The notes: a model not told the origin generated them from the sequence alone. Counted from the first letter of the stretch, positions 52,106 through 61,678 are shown. The stretch is 64,000 nucleotides of DNA from Palsa-504 sp963844625 (GCA_963844625.1 CAWJPF010000035.1:186001-250000), one strand, 5' to 3'. A program made the numbers and translations.

Positions 52106-53467
52106 ATGGCGAGCGGCAATGGCCTGGCCTCGGTAAATAGCATTGTGGTCCTAATGCTGGAAAACCGCTCGTTCGATCATATGCTTGGTTTTTTGTATCC
52201 AGGCAATGTTTCTCCGTCGGGTCAGCCGTTCGACGGCCTGGTGGGGACCGAATCCAACCCTGATTCGAACGGCCAGCCGGTTACGGTGTTCCAGCTCCAG
52301 CAATCGACGCCCAGCCTGTATTACATGCCCGGCGCCGATCCCGGCGAGGGCTATATGTCCACCAACAGCCAGCTGTACGGCAGTACCAGCACGCCGGCCT
52401 CCGGGCTGGCGGCGCCTGGCCAGGGCTTCGTCACGGATTACGCCTATACCCTCAGCTGGCAGTCCAAGGAGCCCGCAAGCTGGCCGATTGTGCCGGGCAC
52501 GGTCGAAGGCGACATCATGGGCTGCTTTACGCCGGCAACGCTGCCCGTGCTGTCCACGCTGGCCCAGGGATACGCCGTATGCGACCAGTGGTTTGCGTCG
52601 GTGCCGACCGAGACCATGCCCAACCGTGCCTTCGCCTGCGCGGCGACCAGCCAGGGGCACATGGATGACAAGACGCGCACGTTCACCTCGCCGACCATCT
52701 TCGGCCTGCTCGACGCGGCCGGCCTGGGCTGGTCGGTCTACGGCTACGACGACGAGCCGCTGACGAAGAACACCTTCACCCAGATCAGCACCGCCGACGC
52801 CAGCCACTTCGGGAAGTTCACCGACTTCCAGGCCGCGGCAGCGGGCGGCACCTTGCCGCCCTACTCGTTCCTCGAGCCGAGTTGGCCTTCGACGGGCAAC
52901 AGCCAGCACCCCAATTATGACGTAGCCCTCGGCGAGCAGCTCATCCACGACGTATACGAGGCGCTGCTGACCGGGCCGGGCTGGCCGGGGACGCTGCTGG
53001 TGATTACCTACGACGAACACGGCGGCTGTTTCGACCACGTGCCGCCGCCCTGGGGCGCGGCGCCGCCCGACAGCGATGCGGGGGACATCGGCGGTTTCGG
53101 ATTCGATCGCTTCGGGGTCCGGGTGCCGGCCGTCCTGGTGTCTCCGCTGATCGCGCCGGGCACGGTGTACCGGGTGCCGGCCGGCGGGACCCCGCTCGAT
53201 CACACGTCGGTCCTGCGGACGGTGGAGCAGCGCTGGAACCTGCCCACGCTGACCGCGCGGGACGCGGCGGCCCCGGCGTTCGGTGACGTGCTCACGCTTA
53301 CCACCCCGCGGACCGATGACGTGCTCGCCGTCGCCGGGGTCACCGTCCCGGTCGCCTCGGGCCCGGCGCCGGCCGCCGGAACCGTCTCCCACCTGGAGTC
53401 GATCCATGCCGACCTGATCGGCCGGCAGCTTCCGGCCGGCCAGTCACCGGACACGCGCCCGGCTTGA
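52106..53467 (+). CDS. Phosphoesterase family protein (acid phosphatase/phospholipase C-like)
   Basis: A 453-residue enzyme of the alkaline-phosphatase-like phosphoesterase family that includes non-haemolytic phospholipase C and AcpA. The metal and nucleophile region is VVLMLENRSFDHMLGFLYPG near residue 14. PTETMPNRAFACAATSQG and VITYDEHGGCFDHVPPP are further metal-site segments. No signal peptide or Tat motif precedes the catalytic start, so the product appears cytosolic unless exported another way. ATG 52106 is preceded by GGAGGGGGAG. It is followed on the same strand by a multi-pass membrane protein. Confidence 0.85.
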   Translation: MASGNGLASVNSIVVLMLENRSFDHMLGFLYPGNVSPSGQPFDGLVGTESNPDSNGQPVTVFQLQQSTPSLYYMPGADPGEGYMSTNSQLYGSTSTPASGLAAPGQGFVTDYAYTLSWQSKEPASWPIVPGTVEGDIMGCFTPATLPVLSTLAQGYAVCDQWFASVPTETMPNRAFACAATSQGHMDDKTRTFTSPTIFGLLDAAGLGWSVYGYDDEPLTKNTFTQISTADASHFGKFTDFQAAAAGGTLPPYSFLEPSWPSTGNSQHPNYDVALGEQLIHDVYEALLTGPGWPGTLLVITYDEHGGCFDHVPPPWGAAPPDSDAGDIGGFGFDRFGVRVPAVLVSPLIAPGTVYRVPAGGTPLDHTSVLRTVEQRWNLPTLTARDAAAPAFGDVLTLTTPRTDDVLAVAGVTVPVASGPAPAAGTVSHLESIHADLIGRQLPAGQSPDTRPA

Positions 53468-53560
53468 CGCAGCCGCACATCTGCTCTTACCGTTTGCTGC
53501 CGACAAGAAAGCACCTGAGCTCTGGGCAACGGGGGCCAGCCGACGAGGGATAGCGACAAC

Positions 53561-54892
53561 GTGGGCCGACAGGGTACGGACGACCAGGCGCGCACCGTCG
53601 CTTCGGCCGGTTCCACGACGGTCCACGAGCCTGTCCGGCGCTGGCTTGACCGCCGCCACATCATGGCTGCCTATGCCGCGTTCGGCGCGTACGCGGTCGT
53701 AGCCGCCATCTTTTCGGCAGGCCGGGATCAGGTCTGGGCGATCTGGGCGGCCGTCGGCTACGCCGTGGCACTTCTCATGCTGTGGCGCTGGCCCGCCCGG
53801 ACCGGCGCCGCCGTCCTGGTGTCGGTCGCGCTGGCCGTGGTCGCCCCGTTGCTATGGCTGTCCACCGCCTATCCGCTCGAAGACGGGATGAACGTCATCG
53901 ACCGGGCCGCGACGCTGCTGCTGCATCACGGCTCGCCTTACCTCACCGCCACGCAGGTCACGGGCTGGTTGTCCTATAACCCCTACCTTCCGGTGATGAC
54001 CCTGTTCGGCCTGCCGAGCGCGGCCGGACTGGGCGCGACCGGACTGGGCGGCCTGGCGGGTAACCCCGGAGTGTGGCTGGCGGTGGGGACGGTGGTCCCG
54101 CTCGCGGCGGCGTTCTGGATCGCGGTGCCGCACCGGCACTGTCCCGGCTGCAAGCACGACGCGCTGCTGGCCACGGGGATCGCGGTGGCCTCGCCGGTGA
54201 TAGGGCTCAACCTGGCCGTGATCACCACGGATCCGCCCGTGCTCGCGCTGATGCTGCTGTCCCTGGCCCTGGCGTGCGCGCCGTCCTGCCCCGGCCGTGG
54301 CCGCCTCGCGGGTGCGGTGAGCTCAGGGGCCGCCCTCGGCGTCGCCTGTGACCTGAAGTCGACCGCGTGGCTCGCGGTCCCGGTCATGGCGGCGATGTTC
54401 GCCTCCCGTGACGGTGCCCGCGCCGCGGGCCGTTTCCTCGCGGCGGCGGCGGTCACCGCCGTGGTCCTCATCGCCGCCCTGGATCCGGCCGCGCTGGTCA
54501 AGCCGACGGCGGCGGCCGCATTGGTGCAGAACAGCGTGCTGTTCCCGCTCGGTCTTACCCACTACAAAACGCCCGCCGAGAGCTTGCTGCCCGGGCACCT
54601 GCTCACCGCGATGGGGACGGCCGGGCACGTGATCTCGGTCGGCTTGCTGCTCGCGGTCGTGCTGGGCATCGCGGTCTCGCTGGTGATCCGGCCGCCGCGT
54701 GACGTGCCCGCGGCGGCCCGGCGGGTGGCGGTGGGGCTGGCGCTGATGTTCCTGCTGGGGCCCGACGTCCGTTTCGGGTACTTCATCTACCCGCTCGGCC
54801 TGGTCGGCTGGCTGGCGCTGACCAAGCAGACCGCGAACCCGCCGCCGCAGGAACGGCAAGCGCTAGCCGAGGACGCCGCCGGCGACCGATAG
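53561..54892 (+). CDS. Multi-pass membrane protein, possibly GT87-like
   Basis: A 443-residue protein with about eleven hydrophobic segments after a polar 30-residue N-terminus. The loop LLLHHGSPYLTATQVTGWLS, then YNPYLPVMTLFGLPS, and the later NSVLFPLGLTHYKTPAESLL recall GT-C/DUF2029 (GT87) polyprenyl-phosphate-mannose-dependent enzymes. A clear catalytic DE motif is not visible, so the assignment is weak. GTG start at 53561 with GAGGGA ten bases upstream. It lies 93 bp after the phosphoesterase gene, and the pair may act on envelope lipids or polyols; that is speculation. Confidence 0.65.
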   Translation: MGRQGTDDQARTVASAGSTTVHEPVRRWLDRRHIMAAYAAFGAYAVVAAIFSAGRDQVWAIWAAVGYAVALLMLWRWPARTGAAVLVSVALAVVAPLLWLSTAYPLEDGMNVIDRAATLLLHHGSPYLTATQVTGWLSYNPYLPVMTLFGLPSAAGLGATGLGGLAGNPGVWLAVGTVVPLAAAFWIAVPHRHCPGCKHDALLATGIAVASPVIGLNLAVITTDPPVLALMLLSLALACAPSCPGRGRLAGAVSSGAALGVACDLKSTAWLAVPVMAAMFASRDGARAAGRFLAAAAVTAVVLIAALDPAALVKPTAAAALVQNSVLFPLGLTHYKTPAESLLPGHLLTAMGTAGHVISVGLLLAVVLGIAVSLVIRPPRDVPAAARRVAVGLALMFLLGPDVRFGYFIYPLGLVGWLALTKQTANPPPQERQALAEDAAGDR

Positions 54893-54949
54893 CAGCGGAC
54901 GCGGTCCTTGTGGAAGGCTTATCCGGTCGGAGCGAAAGGAAGTGCGAGC

Positions 54950-55924
54950 ATGCGCGTGGTAGAGGTCAGCCGCCGAGGCGGGCCCGAGGTCCTGTCCATC
55001 GCGGAGCGGGAGGTACTGCGGCCGGGACCGGGCCAGGTCGTGGTGGACGTCGCCGCGGCCGGAGTGAACTTCATGGACATCTACCAGCGTCAGGGGGTCG
55101 GCGGCTACCGGCCCGAGCTGCCTTTCGTCCCTGGTGCGGAGGGTGCGGGAACGGTCGCCGCGGTGGGGGAGGACGTCACCCACCTGTCCGTCGGCGATCC
55201 CGTGGCCTGGGCCGGCCTGGGCGGCGGATACGCCGAGCAGGTCGCGCTGCCCGCGAAGCGTCTGGTTCCGGTGCCGCCCGGCATCAGCCTGCAGGTCGCC
55301 GGGGCCGTCATCCTGCAGGGCATGACCGCCCATTACCTGGTCACGACCACCTACCCGGTGCACGAGGGTGACATCGCCGTCGTGCACGCGGCCGCCGGCG
55401 GGGTCGGGTTGCTGCTGACCCAGCTGGTGAAGCAGCGCGGCGGGATCGTCGTTGCTACCACCTCGGGCGGCGAGAAAGCGGAACTCGCCCGCGGCGCGGG
55501 CGCCGATCACATCACCGGCTACGACGGCTTCCGTGCCGTGGTCGACGAGGTGACGGACGGCGCGGGCGCGCACGTGGTGTACGACGGCGTAGGCCAGGCC
55601 ACCTTCGACGACGGCCTGGCGGCGCTGCGCCCGCGCGGGATGATGGTGCTCTACGGGGCGTCGAGCGGCCAGGTGCCGCCGCTCGACCCGCAGCGGCTGA
55701 ACAGCGGCGGGTCGCTGTTCCTCACCCGGCCGACCCTGGCGCACTACATCGCGGACGTCGAGGAACTGAGATGGCGGGCCGGCGAGGTCTTTGACTGGAT
55801 CGCCAAGGGCGAACTTGACGTGCGGATCGGCGGCACCTATCCGCTGGCCGACGCCTCGCGGGCGCAGGAAGACCTGGCGGCCCGTCGTACCACGGGCAAG
55901 CTGCTGCTCCTGCCGGGCCTGTAA
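54950..55924 (+). CDS. NADPH:quinone oxidoreductase (MDR superfamily)
   Basis: A 324-residue zinc-free medium-chain reductase. It opens MRVVEVSRRGGPEVLSIAER, has GVNFMDIYQRQGVGGYRPEL, the nucleotide motif AVVHAAAGGVGLLLTQLVKQ, and ends with TGKLLLLPGL, as in QOR/zeta-crystallin. No zinc cysteines are present. It would reduce quinones or other enones with NADPH in the cytosol. ATG 54950 has AAAGGAAG nine bases upstream; the frame opens to 54908 without a better site. Confidence 0.92.
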   Translation: MRVVEVSRRGGPEVLSIAEREVLRPGPGQVVVDVAAAGVNFMDIYQRQGVGGYRPELPFVPGAEGAGTVAAVGEDVTHLSVGDPVAWAGLGGGYAEQVALPAKRLVPVPPGISLQVAGAVILQGMTAHYLVTTTYPVHEGDIAVVHAAAGGVGLLLTQLVKQRGGIVVATTSGGEKAELARGAGADHITGYDGFRAVVDEVTDGAGAHVVYDGVGQATFDDGLAALRPRGMMVLYGASSGQVPPLDPQRLNSGGSLFLTRPTLAHYIADVEELRWRAGEVFDWIAKGELDVRIGGTYPLADASRAQEDLAARRTTGKLLLLPGL

Positions 55925-56000
55925 TTGGCGTGGCCCGGCGCGCGCAGCCTGGACCGTTCGGCTAAGAAATTATTTTCTTTTCAATTAGCTTTAGTGGCTG

Positions 56001-57266
56001 ATGCCTAGATTCCCGGCGGGCGGCCGACGGCGGTCGTACCAGATCACGTTGCTTGTTGTCGCCGTGGCGGCGGCTGGGTTCAACCTGCGTACCGCGATCA
56101 CCAGCCTGCCGCCGCTCTTCCCGATCCTGGGCACCCGGCTGCACCTGTCTTCGGCCGCGCTGTCGCTGCTCGCGGCCACGCCGGTGATCTGCTTCGGCGT
56201 GGTCTCGGCCTTCGCGGCCTGGCTGAACCGGCGTTTCGGCGAAGAGCCGATCCTGCTGGTGGCCCTGGGCGTGCTCACCGCGGGCTTGCTGCTGAGGGGC
56301 GCGGCGCCGAACATAATGCTGTTCCCGGGCACGGCCCTGGCGGCGAGCGCGATCGCCATCCTCAACGTGCTGCTTTCCAGCATGGTCAAGCGGCGCTGGC
56401 CGCAGCGAGCCGGGCTCCTGATCGGGATCTACCTGACCGCGCTGTCCGTCGGCGCGATTCTCGCCGCGCTGATCAGCGTGCCGCTGTACCGCAGTTCTGG
56501 CGGTTCGGTGCGGCTCGTGCTCGGAGTGTGGGCCGTGCCCGCTGCGGTGGCCGTGCTGCTGTGGCTACCCCAGCTCAGGTACCGGGGCGCAGGCGCCGCA
56601 GGCCCAGCGTCGCCCGCCGCGGGAGCCCGGATCAAGGTATACCGGTATGCGCTCGCCTGGCAGGTCACCGCGTTCATGGGGCTGCAGAGCCTGCTTTACT
56701 ACGCCGCGCTGTCCTGGCTGCCGACCATCTTCCAGGACCGCGGCACGTCGGCGGTCACGGCCGGGAACCTGCTGGCCCTGATGGGCGTCGGTAACCTGGC
56801 TACCTCACTGATCGTGCCGGTGATCGCCCATCGTTCCCCCAGCCAGCGCGCCCTCGTCGTGCCGAGCCTGATCGGAACCGCCGCCGGCCTGGCCGGATCG
56901 CTCTGGGCGCCGCTTGACCAGGCCCCGCTGTGGGTTCTCGTGCTCGGCGTCAGCCAGGGCTCGTGTCTCGCGCTCGCCATCTTCTTCATGATGGCCCGGT
57001 CGCCGGACCCGGGCGTGGCGGCCTCGCTGTCCGGCTTCTCACAGTCCGTCGGCTACCTCGTGGCCGCCACCGGGCCGCTGGCGGTCGGGCTGATCCATAC
57101 GGCCACCGGCAGCTGGAACCTCCCTATGGCACTGCTGCTCGTCCTGGCGTGCGGCGAGCTCGCCGTCGGTGTCCTGGCCGGGCGGCCGCTAGTGCTTCCG
57201 GCCGTTCCGGAAGACCCCGCGCCGGGCCGTCTAGACCCCCGCGATCGGCTCGGTGATCGCGGTTAG
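56001..57266 (+). CDS. CynX/NimT-family MFS transporter
   Basis: A 421-residue twelve-helix MFS protein. AAAGFNLRTAITSLPPLFPI in helix 1 and FGVVSAFAAWLNRRFGEEP in the helix 2-3 loop are characteristic of the cyanate/2-nitroimidazole (CynX/NimT) group. LPQLRYRGAGAAG marks the central loop. Substrates in relatives include cyanate, nitroimidazoles and glucose-like solutes; here it is unknown. ATG 56001 has no ribosome binding site, but the 50 bases upstream are unusually AT-rich (AATTATTTTC) and hold the promoter. Confidence 0.85.
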   Translation: MPRFPAGGRRRSYQITLLVVAVAAAGFNLRTAITSLPPLFPILGTRLHLSSAALSLLAATPVICFGVVSAFAAWLNRRFGEEPILLVALGVLTAGLLLRGAAPNIMLFPGTALAASAIAILNVLLSSMVKRRWPQRAGLLIGIYLTALSVGAILAALISVPLYRSSGGSVRLVLGVWAVPAAVAVLLWLPQLRYRGAGAAGPASPAAGARIKVYRYALAWQVTAFMGLQSLLYYAALSWLPTIFQDRGTSAVTAGNLLALMGVGNLATSLIVPVIAHRSPSQRALVVPSLIGTAAGLAGSLWAPLDQAPLWVLVLGVSQGSCLALAIFFMMARSPDPGVAASLSGFSQSVGYLVAATGPLAVGLIHTATGSWNLPMALLLVLACGELAVGVLAGRPLVLPAVPEDPAPGRLDPRDRLGDRG

Positions 57267-57381
57267 TGCGACACGCGTGTCGGGGACTGGGCGGTCCCGG
57301 CACGCCATATTCCGCGCCACGGTCGTAGACTCGGCACGTTCGCGTTCCCATCAGGCCCGTATAGCACACAAGGAGCAGCCG

Positions 57382-59301
57382 GTGACCCTGCTGGAGTGCA
57401 TCAACGGTCCTGAGGACCTGAAGGAGCTGAGTCAAGATCAGCTCACCCGCCTCGCCGGGGAGATCCGCGATCTTCTCATCGAGACCACGACGAGGACCGG
57501 CGGCCATCTCGGGCCGAACCTTGGCGTGGTCGAGCTCACCATCGCGATCCACCGCGTCTTCGACTCGCCCAAGGACCGTATCGTCTTCGATACCGGCCAC
57601 CAGGCCTACGTGCACAAGCTGCTCACCGGCCGCGTCGCGCAATTCAGCACGCTAAAGCAGCACGGCGGCCTGACCGGCTATCCGTGCCAGGCGGAGTCCG
57701 AGCACGACCTGGTGGAGAACTCGCACGCCTCCACTAGCCTGTCCTACGCCGACGGCCTGGCCAAGGCCTACAAGCTGAGGGGTGAGCCGGACCGGACGGT
57801 GGTCGCCATCATCGGCGACGGCGCGCTCACCGGCGGCATGGCCTGGGAGGCGCTGAACAACATCGCCGCGGCCAAGGACTCGCGGCTGGTCATGATCGTC
57901 AACGACAACGGCTGGTCCTACCAGCCGACCATCGGCGGCCTCGCCGAGCACCTGGCCGCGATCCGGGTCACCCAGCGGTATGAGCACGTGCTCGACTACA
58001 TCAAGACCACCCTGTCCCGGGCGCCGCTGGGCGGGCCGCTGTACGGCACGCTGCACGGCATCAAGAAGGGCATCAAGGACGTCCTGCAGCCGCAGGTGAT
58101 GTTCGAGGATCTCGGCCTGAAGTACGTCGGCCCCATCGACGGCCACGACGAGCATCTGGTGGAGAACGCGCTGCGGCACGCGCGTGACTTCGGCGGCCCG
58201 GTGCTGCTGCACGTGATCACCAGGAAGGGCCTGGGCTACCTGGAGGCCGAGCAGAACACGGACGACCGGCTGCACCAGGTGCCCGCCGCCGGCGCGCTGC
58301 CCGGGACGTGGAGCCGGGTGTTCGGCGACGAGATGGTGGCGATCGGCGCACGCCGTCCCGATGTCGTCGCAATCACCGCGGCGATGCTGAACCCGACCGG
58401 CCTGACGCAGTTCGCCGCGGCCTACCCGAGCCGGGTCTACGACGTGGGGATCGCCGAGCAGCACGCGATAACCAGCGCCGCGGGCCTGGCCATGGGCGGC
58501 TTGCACCCGGTCGTGGCCATCTACTCGACGTTCCTCAACCGCGCCTTCGACCAGACGCTGATGGACGTGGCCCTGCACCGGCTCCCGGTGACCATCGTGC
58601 TGGACCGGGCCGGCGTGACCGGGCCCGACGGCGCCAGCCACCACGGCATGTGGGACGGGTCGATCATGCAGCTCGTCCCCGGCATGAAGATCGCGGCGCC
58701 GCGGGACGCCAAGCGGGTCGCCGAACTGCTCAACGAGGCGGTCGGGGTCTCCGACGGGCCGACCGTAGTCAGGTTCCCGAAGGGCAAGGTGGGCGGCGAG
58801 GTCGAGGCGGTCGCGAAGCTCGGCGGCATGGACGTGCTCCGCACGCCCGGGCCAGGTGGCCTGGGCGAAGACGTCCTGCTCGTGGGCGCGGGCCCGATGG
58901 CGCTGACCGGCCTGGCGATCGCCGACCGGCTCGCCGATCACGGGATCGGCGTTACGGTGGTCGACCCGCGCTGGACCAAGCCGGTAGACGAGGCGCTGGT
59001 GGGCGCGGCGCGACGGCACCGGCTGGTGGCCGTGGTCGAGGACAACGGCCGGGTCGGCGGGTTCGGTGACGCGGTGGCCAGGTTGCTGCGCGACCACGAC
59101 GTGGACATGCCGGTCAAGACGTTCGGGCTGCCGCAGGAGTTCCTCTCGCACGGGACGCGCGAAGAGATCCTCGACGAGGTGGGCCTGACGCCGCAGCACC
59201 TGGCCAGGCAGATCACCGAGGCCGTGTTGCGCCGCTCTTCCGGCGATGCCCGCGAGCCCGCGCGAGACGCGGTCGGCCCCGAACGCTGGCCAGTCGAGTA
59301 G
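57382..59301 (+). CDS. dxs: 1-deoxy-D-xylulose-5-phosphate synthase
   Basis: A 639-residue thiamine-diphosphate enzyme that starts the MEP isoprenoid pathway from pyruvate and glyceraldehyde 3-phosphate. Visible are GGHLGPNLGVVELTIAIHRV with His42, FDTGHQAYVHKL with His73, the TPP motif GDGALTGGMAWEALNN at residues 145-160, and VGIAEQHAITSAAGLA with the cofactor-activating Glu. The C-terminal transketolase domain is complete. Start GTG 57382 has AAGGAG six bases upstream; upstream codons to 57253 are not conserved. It follows acnA in the actinobacterial gene order, apart from the inserted genes. Confidence 0.96.
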   Translation: MTLLECINGPEDLKELSQDQLTRLAGEIRDLLIETTTRTGGHLGPNLGVVELTIAIHRVFDSPKDRIVFDTGHQAYVHKLLTGRVAQFSTLKQHGGLTGYPCQAESEHDLVENSHASTSLSYADGLAKAYKLRGEPDRTVVAIIGDGALTGGMAWEALNNIAAAKDSRLVMIVNDNGWSYQPTIGGLAEHLAAIRVTQRYEHVLDYIKTTLSRAPLGGPLYGTLHGIKKGIKDVLQPQVMFEDLGLKYVGPIDGHDEHLVENALRHARDFGGPVLLHVITRKGLGYLEAEQNTDDRLHQVPAAGALPGTWSRVFGDEMVAIGARRPDVVAITAAMLNPTGLTQFAAAYPSRVYDVGIAEQHAITSAAGLAMGGLHPVVAIYSTFLNRAFDQTLMDVALHRLPVTIVLDRAGVTGPDGASHHGMWDGSIMQLVPGMKIAAPRDAKRVAELLNEAVGVSDGPTVVRFPKGKVGGEVEAVAKLGGMDVLRTPGPGGLGEDVLLVGAGPMALTGLAIADRLADHGIGVTVVDPRWTKPVDEALVGAARRHRLVAVVEDNGRVGGFGDAVARLLRDHDVDMPVKTFGLPQEFLSHGTREEILDEVGLTPQHLARQITEAVLRRSSGDAREPARDAVGPERWPVE

Positions 59302-59312
59302 CGTAAATACTT

Positions 59313-60794
59313 ATGCTGAATGTTGCCGTGATCGGCTCAGGTCCGGCTGGGCTGTACGCCGCTGAGGCGCTGGTCAAACAGGCCGCGGCGCTGCCGCTGC
59401 CGGTCGCATTGCGGGTGGACGTGATCGACCGGCTGCCGACTCCGTATGGCCTGGTCCGCTACGGTGTGGCGCCTGACCATAAGTCGATCAAGTCGATCGC
59501 ACAGTACCTGCGTAAGGTGCTGGAAAGCCCCGATGTCCGGTTCGTCGGCGGCGTCCACCTCGGCGAGGACGTCACCCGCGACGACCTGGTGTCGGCCTAT
59601 GACGCGGTGATCTACGCCACCGGCGCCATGCGCGACCGGCGGCTCGGCATCCCCGGAGAGGACCTGCCGGGCAGCTACGCCGCCACCGACTTCGTGAACT
59701 GGTACTGCGGCCATCCCGACATCGATTCCAGCGCGTTCACCCTGGACGCCGAATCCGTCGCGGTGATCGGCGTCGGCAACGTCGCCGTCGATGTCGCCAG
59801 GATCCTGGCCAGGGCTCCGGCGGAACTGCATGCCACCGACGTGCCGCAGCCGGTTCTCGACGCCTTGCACGCCAGCAAGGTCCGCGAGGTCCACATGATC
59901 GGCCGGCGCGGGCCCGCGTACGCCAAGTTCACCACGAAGGAGCTGCGTGAACTGGGCGAGCTGCCTGGTGTCGAGGTGGTGGTTCACGCCGACGAGGCGG
60001 ACTTGAACGCGTTCGACGCCTCCGGGGCGGGTCTTGCGCTCGCGGAGTCCGACCGTCGGGTACGCGGCAACCTGGTCGCGATATCGAAGTGGGCGCAAGG
60101 CGCCGCTAGCGAGCCCTCTCCGTCCGGTCACGAGCGGCGGCTGGTCGTCAGGTTCTGGCTGAAGCCGGTCGAAATCCTGGGCACCGAACGAGTGACCGGT
60201 GTCACGCTCGAACGCACCGCTATCGACGCCAGCGGCGCCTTGGCAGGCACCGGCCAGTACGAGACGCTGAACGCGCAGATGGTGCTGCGTTCGGTGGGCT
60301 ACCAGAGCGTGCCGCTGCCCAGCGTGCCCTTTGACGAACGTGCCTCGGTGGTCCCGAACGCGCTCGGCCGCGTGCTGGGTCCCGACGGCTCGCCGCTCCC
60401 CGGAGAGTACGTGGCGGGCTGGCTCAAACGAGGCCCCACCGGCGTGATCGGCACCAACAAGTCCGACGCGGCGGAGACCGTGCGCTGCCTGCTTGAGGAC
60501 CTCGCCGGCGGCCCAGGCGAAGGTGACGTCTCGCTGCCGCGCGCGGGCCTGCTCCGGTATCCCGACCCGGTTGACCAGGTCGGCGTGCCGGCGGCCGCTG
60601 ACGTGGCCGGGGGAGACTGGCCGCTGGCGGCCGTGCTCGCCGGGCGCGGGATCACGCCAGTCTCCTATGCGGAGTGGCTCCGCATAGAGACCGCGGAAAT
60701 AGACCTGGCCAGGGCGCTCGGCCGGGGTGAGCGGGTCAAGCTGCACAACCGCGACGCGATCTGGTCCGCCTGCCGCCCCCGAGCGACGAGCTGA
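59313..60794 (+). CDS. fprA: NADPH-ferredoxin reductase FprA-like
   Basis: A 493-residue flavoenzyme of the adrenodoxin reductase/FprA type that passes electrons from NADPH to ferredoxin. The FAD motif is VAVIGSGPAGLYAAEALVKQ at the N-terminus, and the NADP motif is VAVIGVGNVAVDVARILARA near residue 150. TPYGLVRYGVAPDHKSIK and GYQSVPLPSVPFDE are family landmarks; GWLKRGPTGVIGTNKSDAAE closes the FAD site. It could feed cytochromes P450 or Fe-S enzymes. ATG 59313 lies 12 bp after dxs, with no ribosome binding site, so coupling to dxs or a short leader is likely. Confidence 0.93.
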   Translation: MLNVAVIGSGPAGLYAAEALVKQAAALPLPVALRVDVIDRLPTPYGLVRYGVAPDHKSIKSIAQYLRKVLESPDVRFVGGVHLGEDVTRDDLVSAYDAVIYATGAMRDRRLGIPGEDLPGSYAATDFVNWYCGHPDIDSSAFTLDAESVAVIGVGNVAVDVARILARAPAELHATDVPQPVLDALHASKVREVHMIGRRGPAYAKFTTKELRELGELPGVEVVVHADEADLNAFDASGAGLALAESDRRVRGNLVAISKWAQGAASEPSPSGHERRLVVRFWLKPVEILGTERVTGVTLERTAIDASGALAGTGQYETLNAQMVLRSVGYQSVPLPSVPFDERASVVPNALGRVLGPDGSPLPGEYVAGWLKRGPTGVIGTNKSDAAETVRCLLEDLAGGPGEGDVSLPRAGLLRYPDPVDQVGVPAAADVAGGDWPLAAVLAGRGITPVSYAEWLRIETAEIDLARALGRGERVKLHNRDAIWSACRPRATS

Positions 60795-61321
60795 GCGACT
60801 AGGGCCTGTCCCGTAGATCGTGGCGGGTCGGTCCGCTGGGCGCCTGGGCTCCCGCTAGCCCGGCCCCGGCCCCGGCCCCGGGCCCGGGCCCGGCCCAAGT
60901 CCCGGCCCCGGCCCCCGGGCCCGGTCCCGGAGAAGATCTTGGAAAATCCGGCTTGCGTGGAAGATCGGGGCAGTCCTGGGGTACCAGGGTTACCGCGCAA
61001 GCCGGATCTTCCACGTTAACCGGCGCGGGGGCGTAGGGGCGCTGGGACGTCAGCGGCGGCAGGAGGCTGACGGGACAGGACAGGCCGCAGTGACACCTAC
61101 CCGGCCGGGCGGCACCGGCAGCACCCCGCACCCAAGCCGGGGCTTCAGCCGCCCACCCCAAGATCCGCGGGATCCACCTTAGAAGCCGTCGGCGCGGCGA
61201 CGCGATGGGGCTCCGGGCCCCCCGCGGGCATCGATGACGAAACCGCTGCGGGTTACATTGGTAGACAGACCCTGACTGACACGGGTCGTGCCGTCTTCTC
61301 CCGGAGGAGCCTGCCATAACA
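60795..61321. other. Intergenic region with low-complexity and inverted-repeat sequence
   Basis: About 530 bp without a credible gene. Just after fprA is a 22-nt word (60799-60820, CTAGGGCCTGTCCCGTAGAT start) similar to one at 28896. Then comes a run of CCCGGC/CCCCGG words (about 60855-60930), then the ATCCGGCTTGCG inverted repeat (60946-61007). The rest is GC-rich and featureless until a CGGAGGAG box near 61303. It may be a decayed mobile-element remnant. Confidence 0.6.
60946..61007. repeat. Inverted repeat ATCCGGCTTGCG
   Basis: ATCCGGCTTGCG (60946-60957) is exactly inverted at 60996-61007. A second word, CGTGGAAGATC (60956-60966), is inverted at 61004-61014, so the two motifs occur in different order in the two arms. 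The sequence around it (GAGAAGATCTTGGAAAATCC) holds a further GAAGATCTT palindrome. Confidence 0.7.
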
Positions 61322-61678
61322 ATGCGGTCTCGTCGTCGGAACATCGTGGTGTGGAGTTCATCCGCCGTGCCAGCACATATGACCGGAGACCAGGGGGTAA
61401 CCCGGTTCGCACGCGCGCGGATCCGCTGGTGGCTTCGCACGGGCGGGCTACTCGCGGTCATCGGCGTCATGCGGCTCGCACGGATCCTGCGGGCTCGCTG
61501 GGAACCTGTCTTCCTGCTGGCCGGCACGTTGCTCACGGTCACCGGTATCATGCTGCCCAATACCGTCGCTGTCTTGTGTGGAGTGCCGGTTCTCTTCTTC
61601 GCCCTGCTGAAAGGACTGACGGCGCGGGACCCCTCTGGGCCGTGCTCATATCGGTCCTACCTCGCGCCTCCTCATTAG
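61322..61678 (+). CDS. Small membrane protein of unknown function
   Basis: A 118-residue protein with an arginine-rich N-terminus and two hydrophobic helices (WWLRTGGLLAVIGVMRLA and EPVFLLAGTLLTVTGIMLPN, continuing AVLCGVPVLFFALL). ATG 61322 has GGAGGAG upstream; ATG 61379 (MTGDQGVTRFARARIR) would give a more typical two-helix protein. I do not recognise a named family. Small two-helix proteins of this kind are frequent and mostly uncharacterised in actinobacteria. It stands after the non-coding block downstream of fprA. Confidence 0.55.
   Translation: MRSRRRNIVVWSSSAVPAHMTGDQGVTRFARARIRWWLRTGGLLAVIGVMRLARILRARWEPVFLLAGTLLTVTGIMLPNTVAVLCGVPVLFFALLKGLTARDPSGPCSYRSYLAPPH

Noticed and set aside
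57652..59199. 515-codon minus-strand frame inside dxs
   Set aside because: Antisense to dxs with His/Val/Arg-rich mirror composition; no family features.
61179..61412. Minus-strand 77-codon frame before the small membrane protein
   Set aside because: No ribosome binding site, no domain, and it overlaps the better supported plus-strand gene at 61322.
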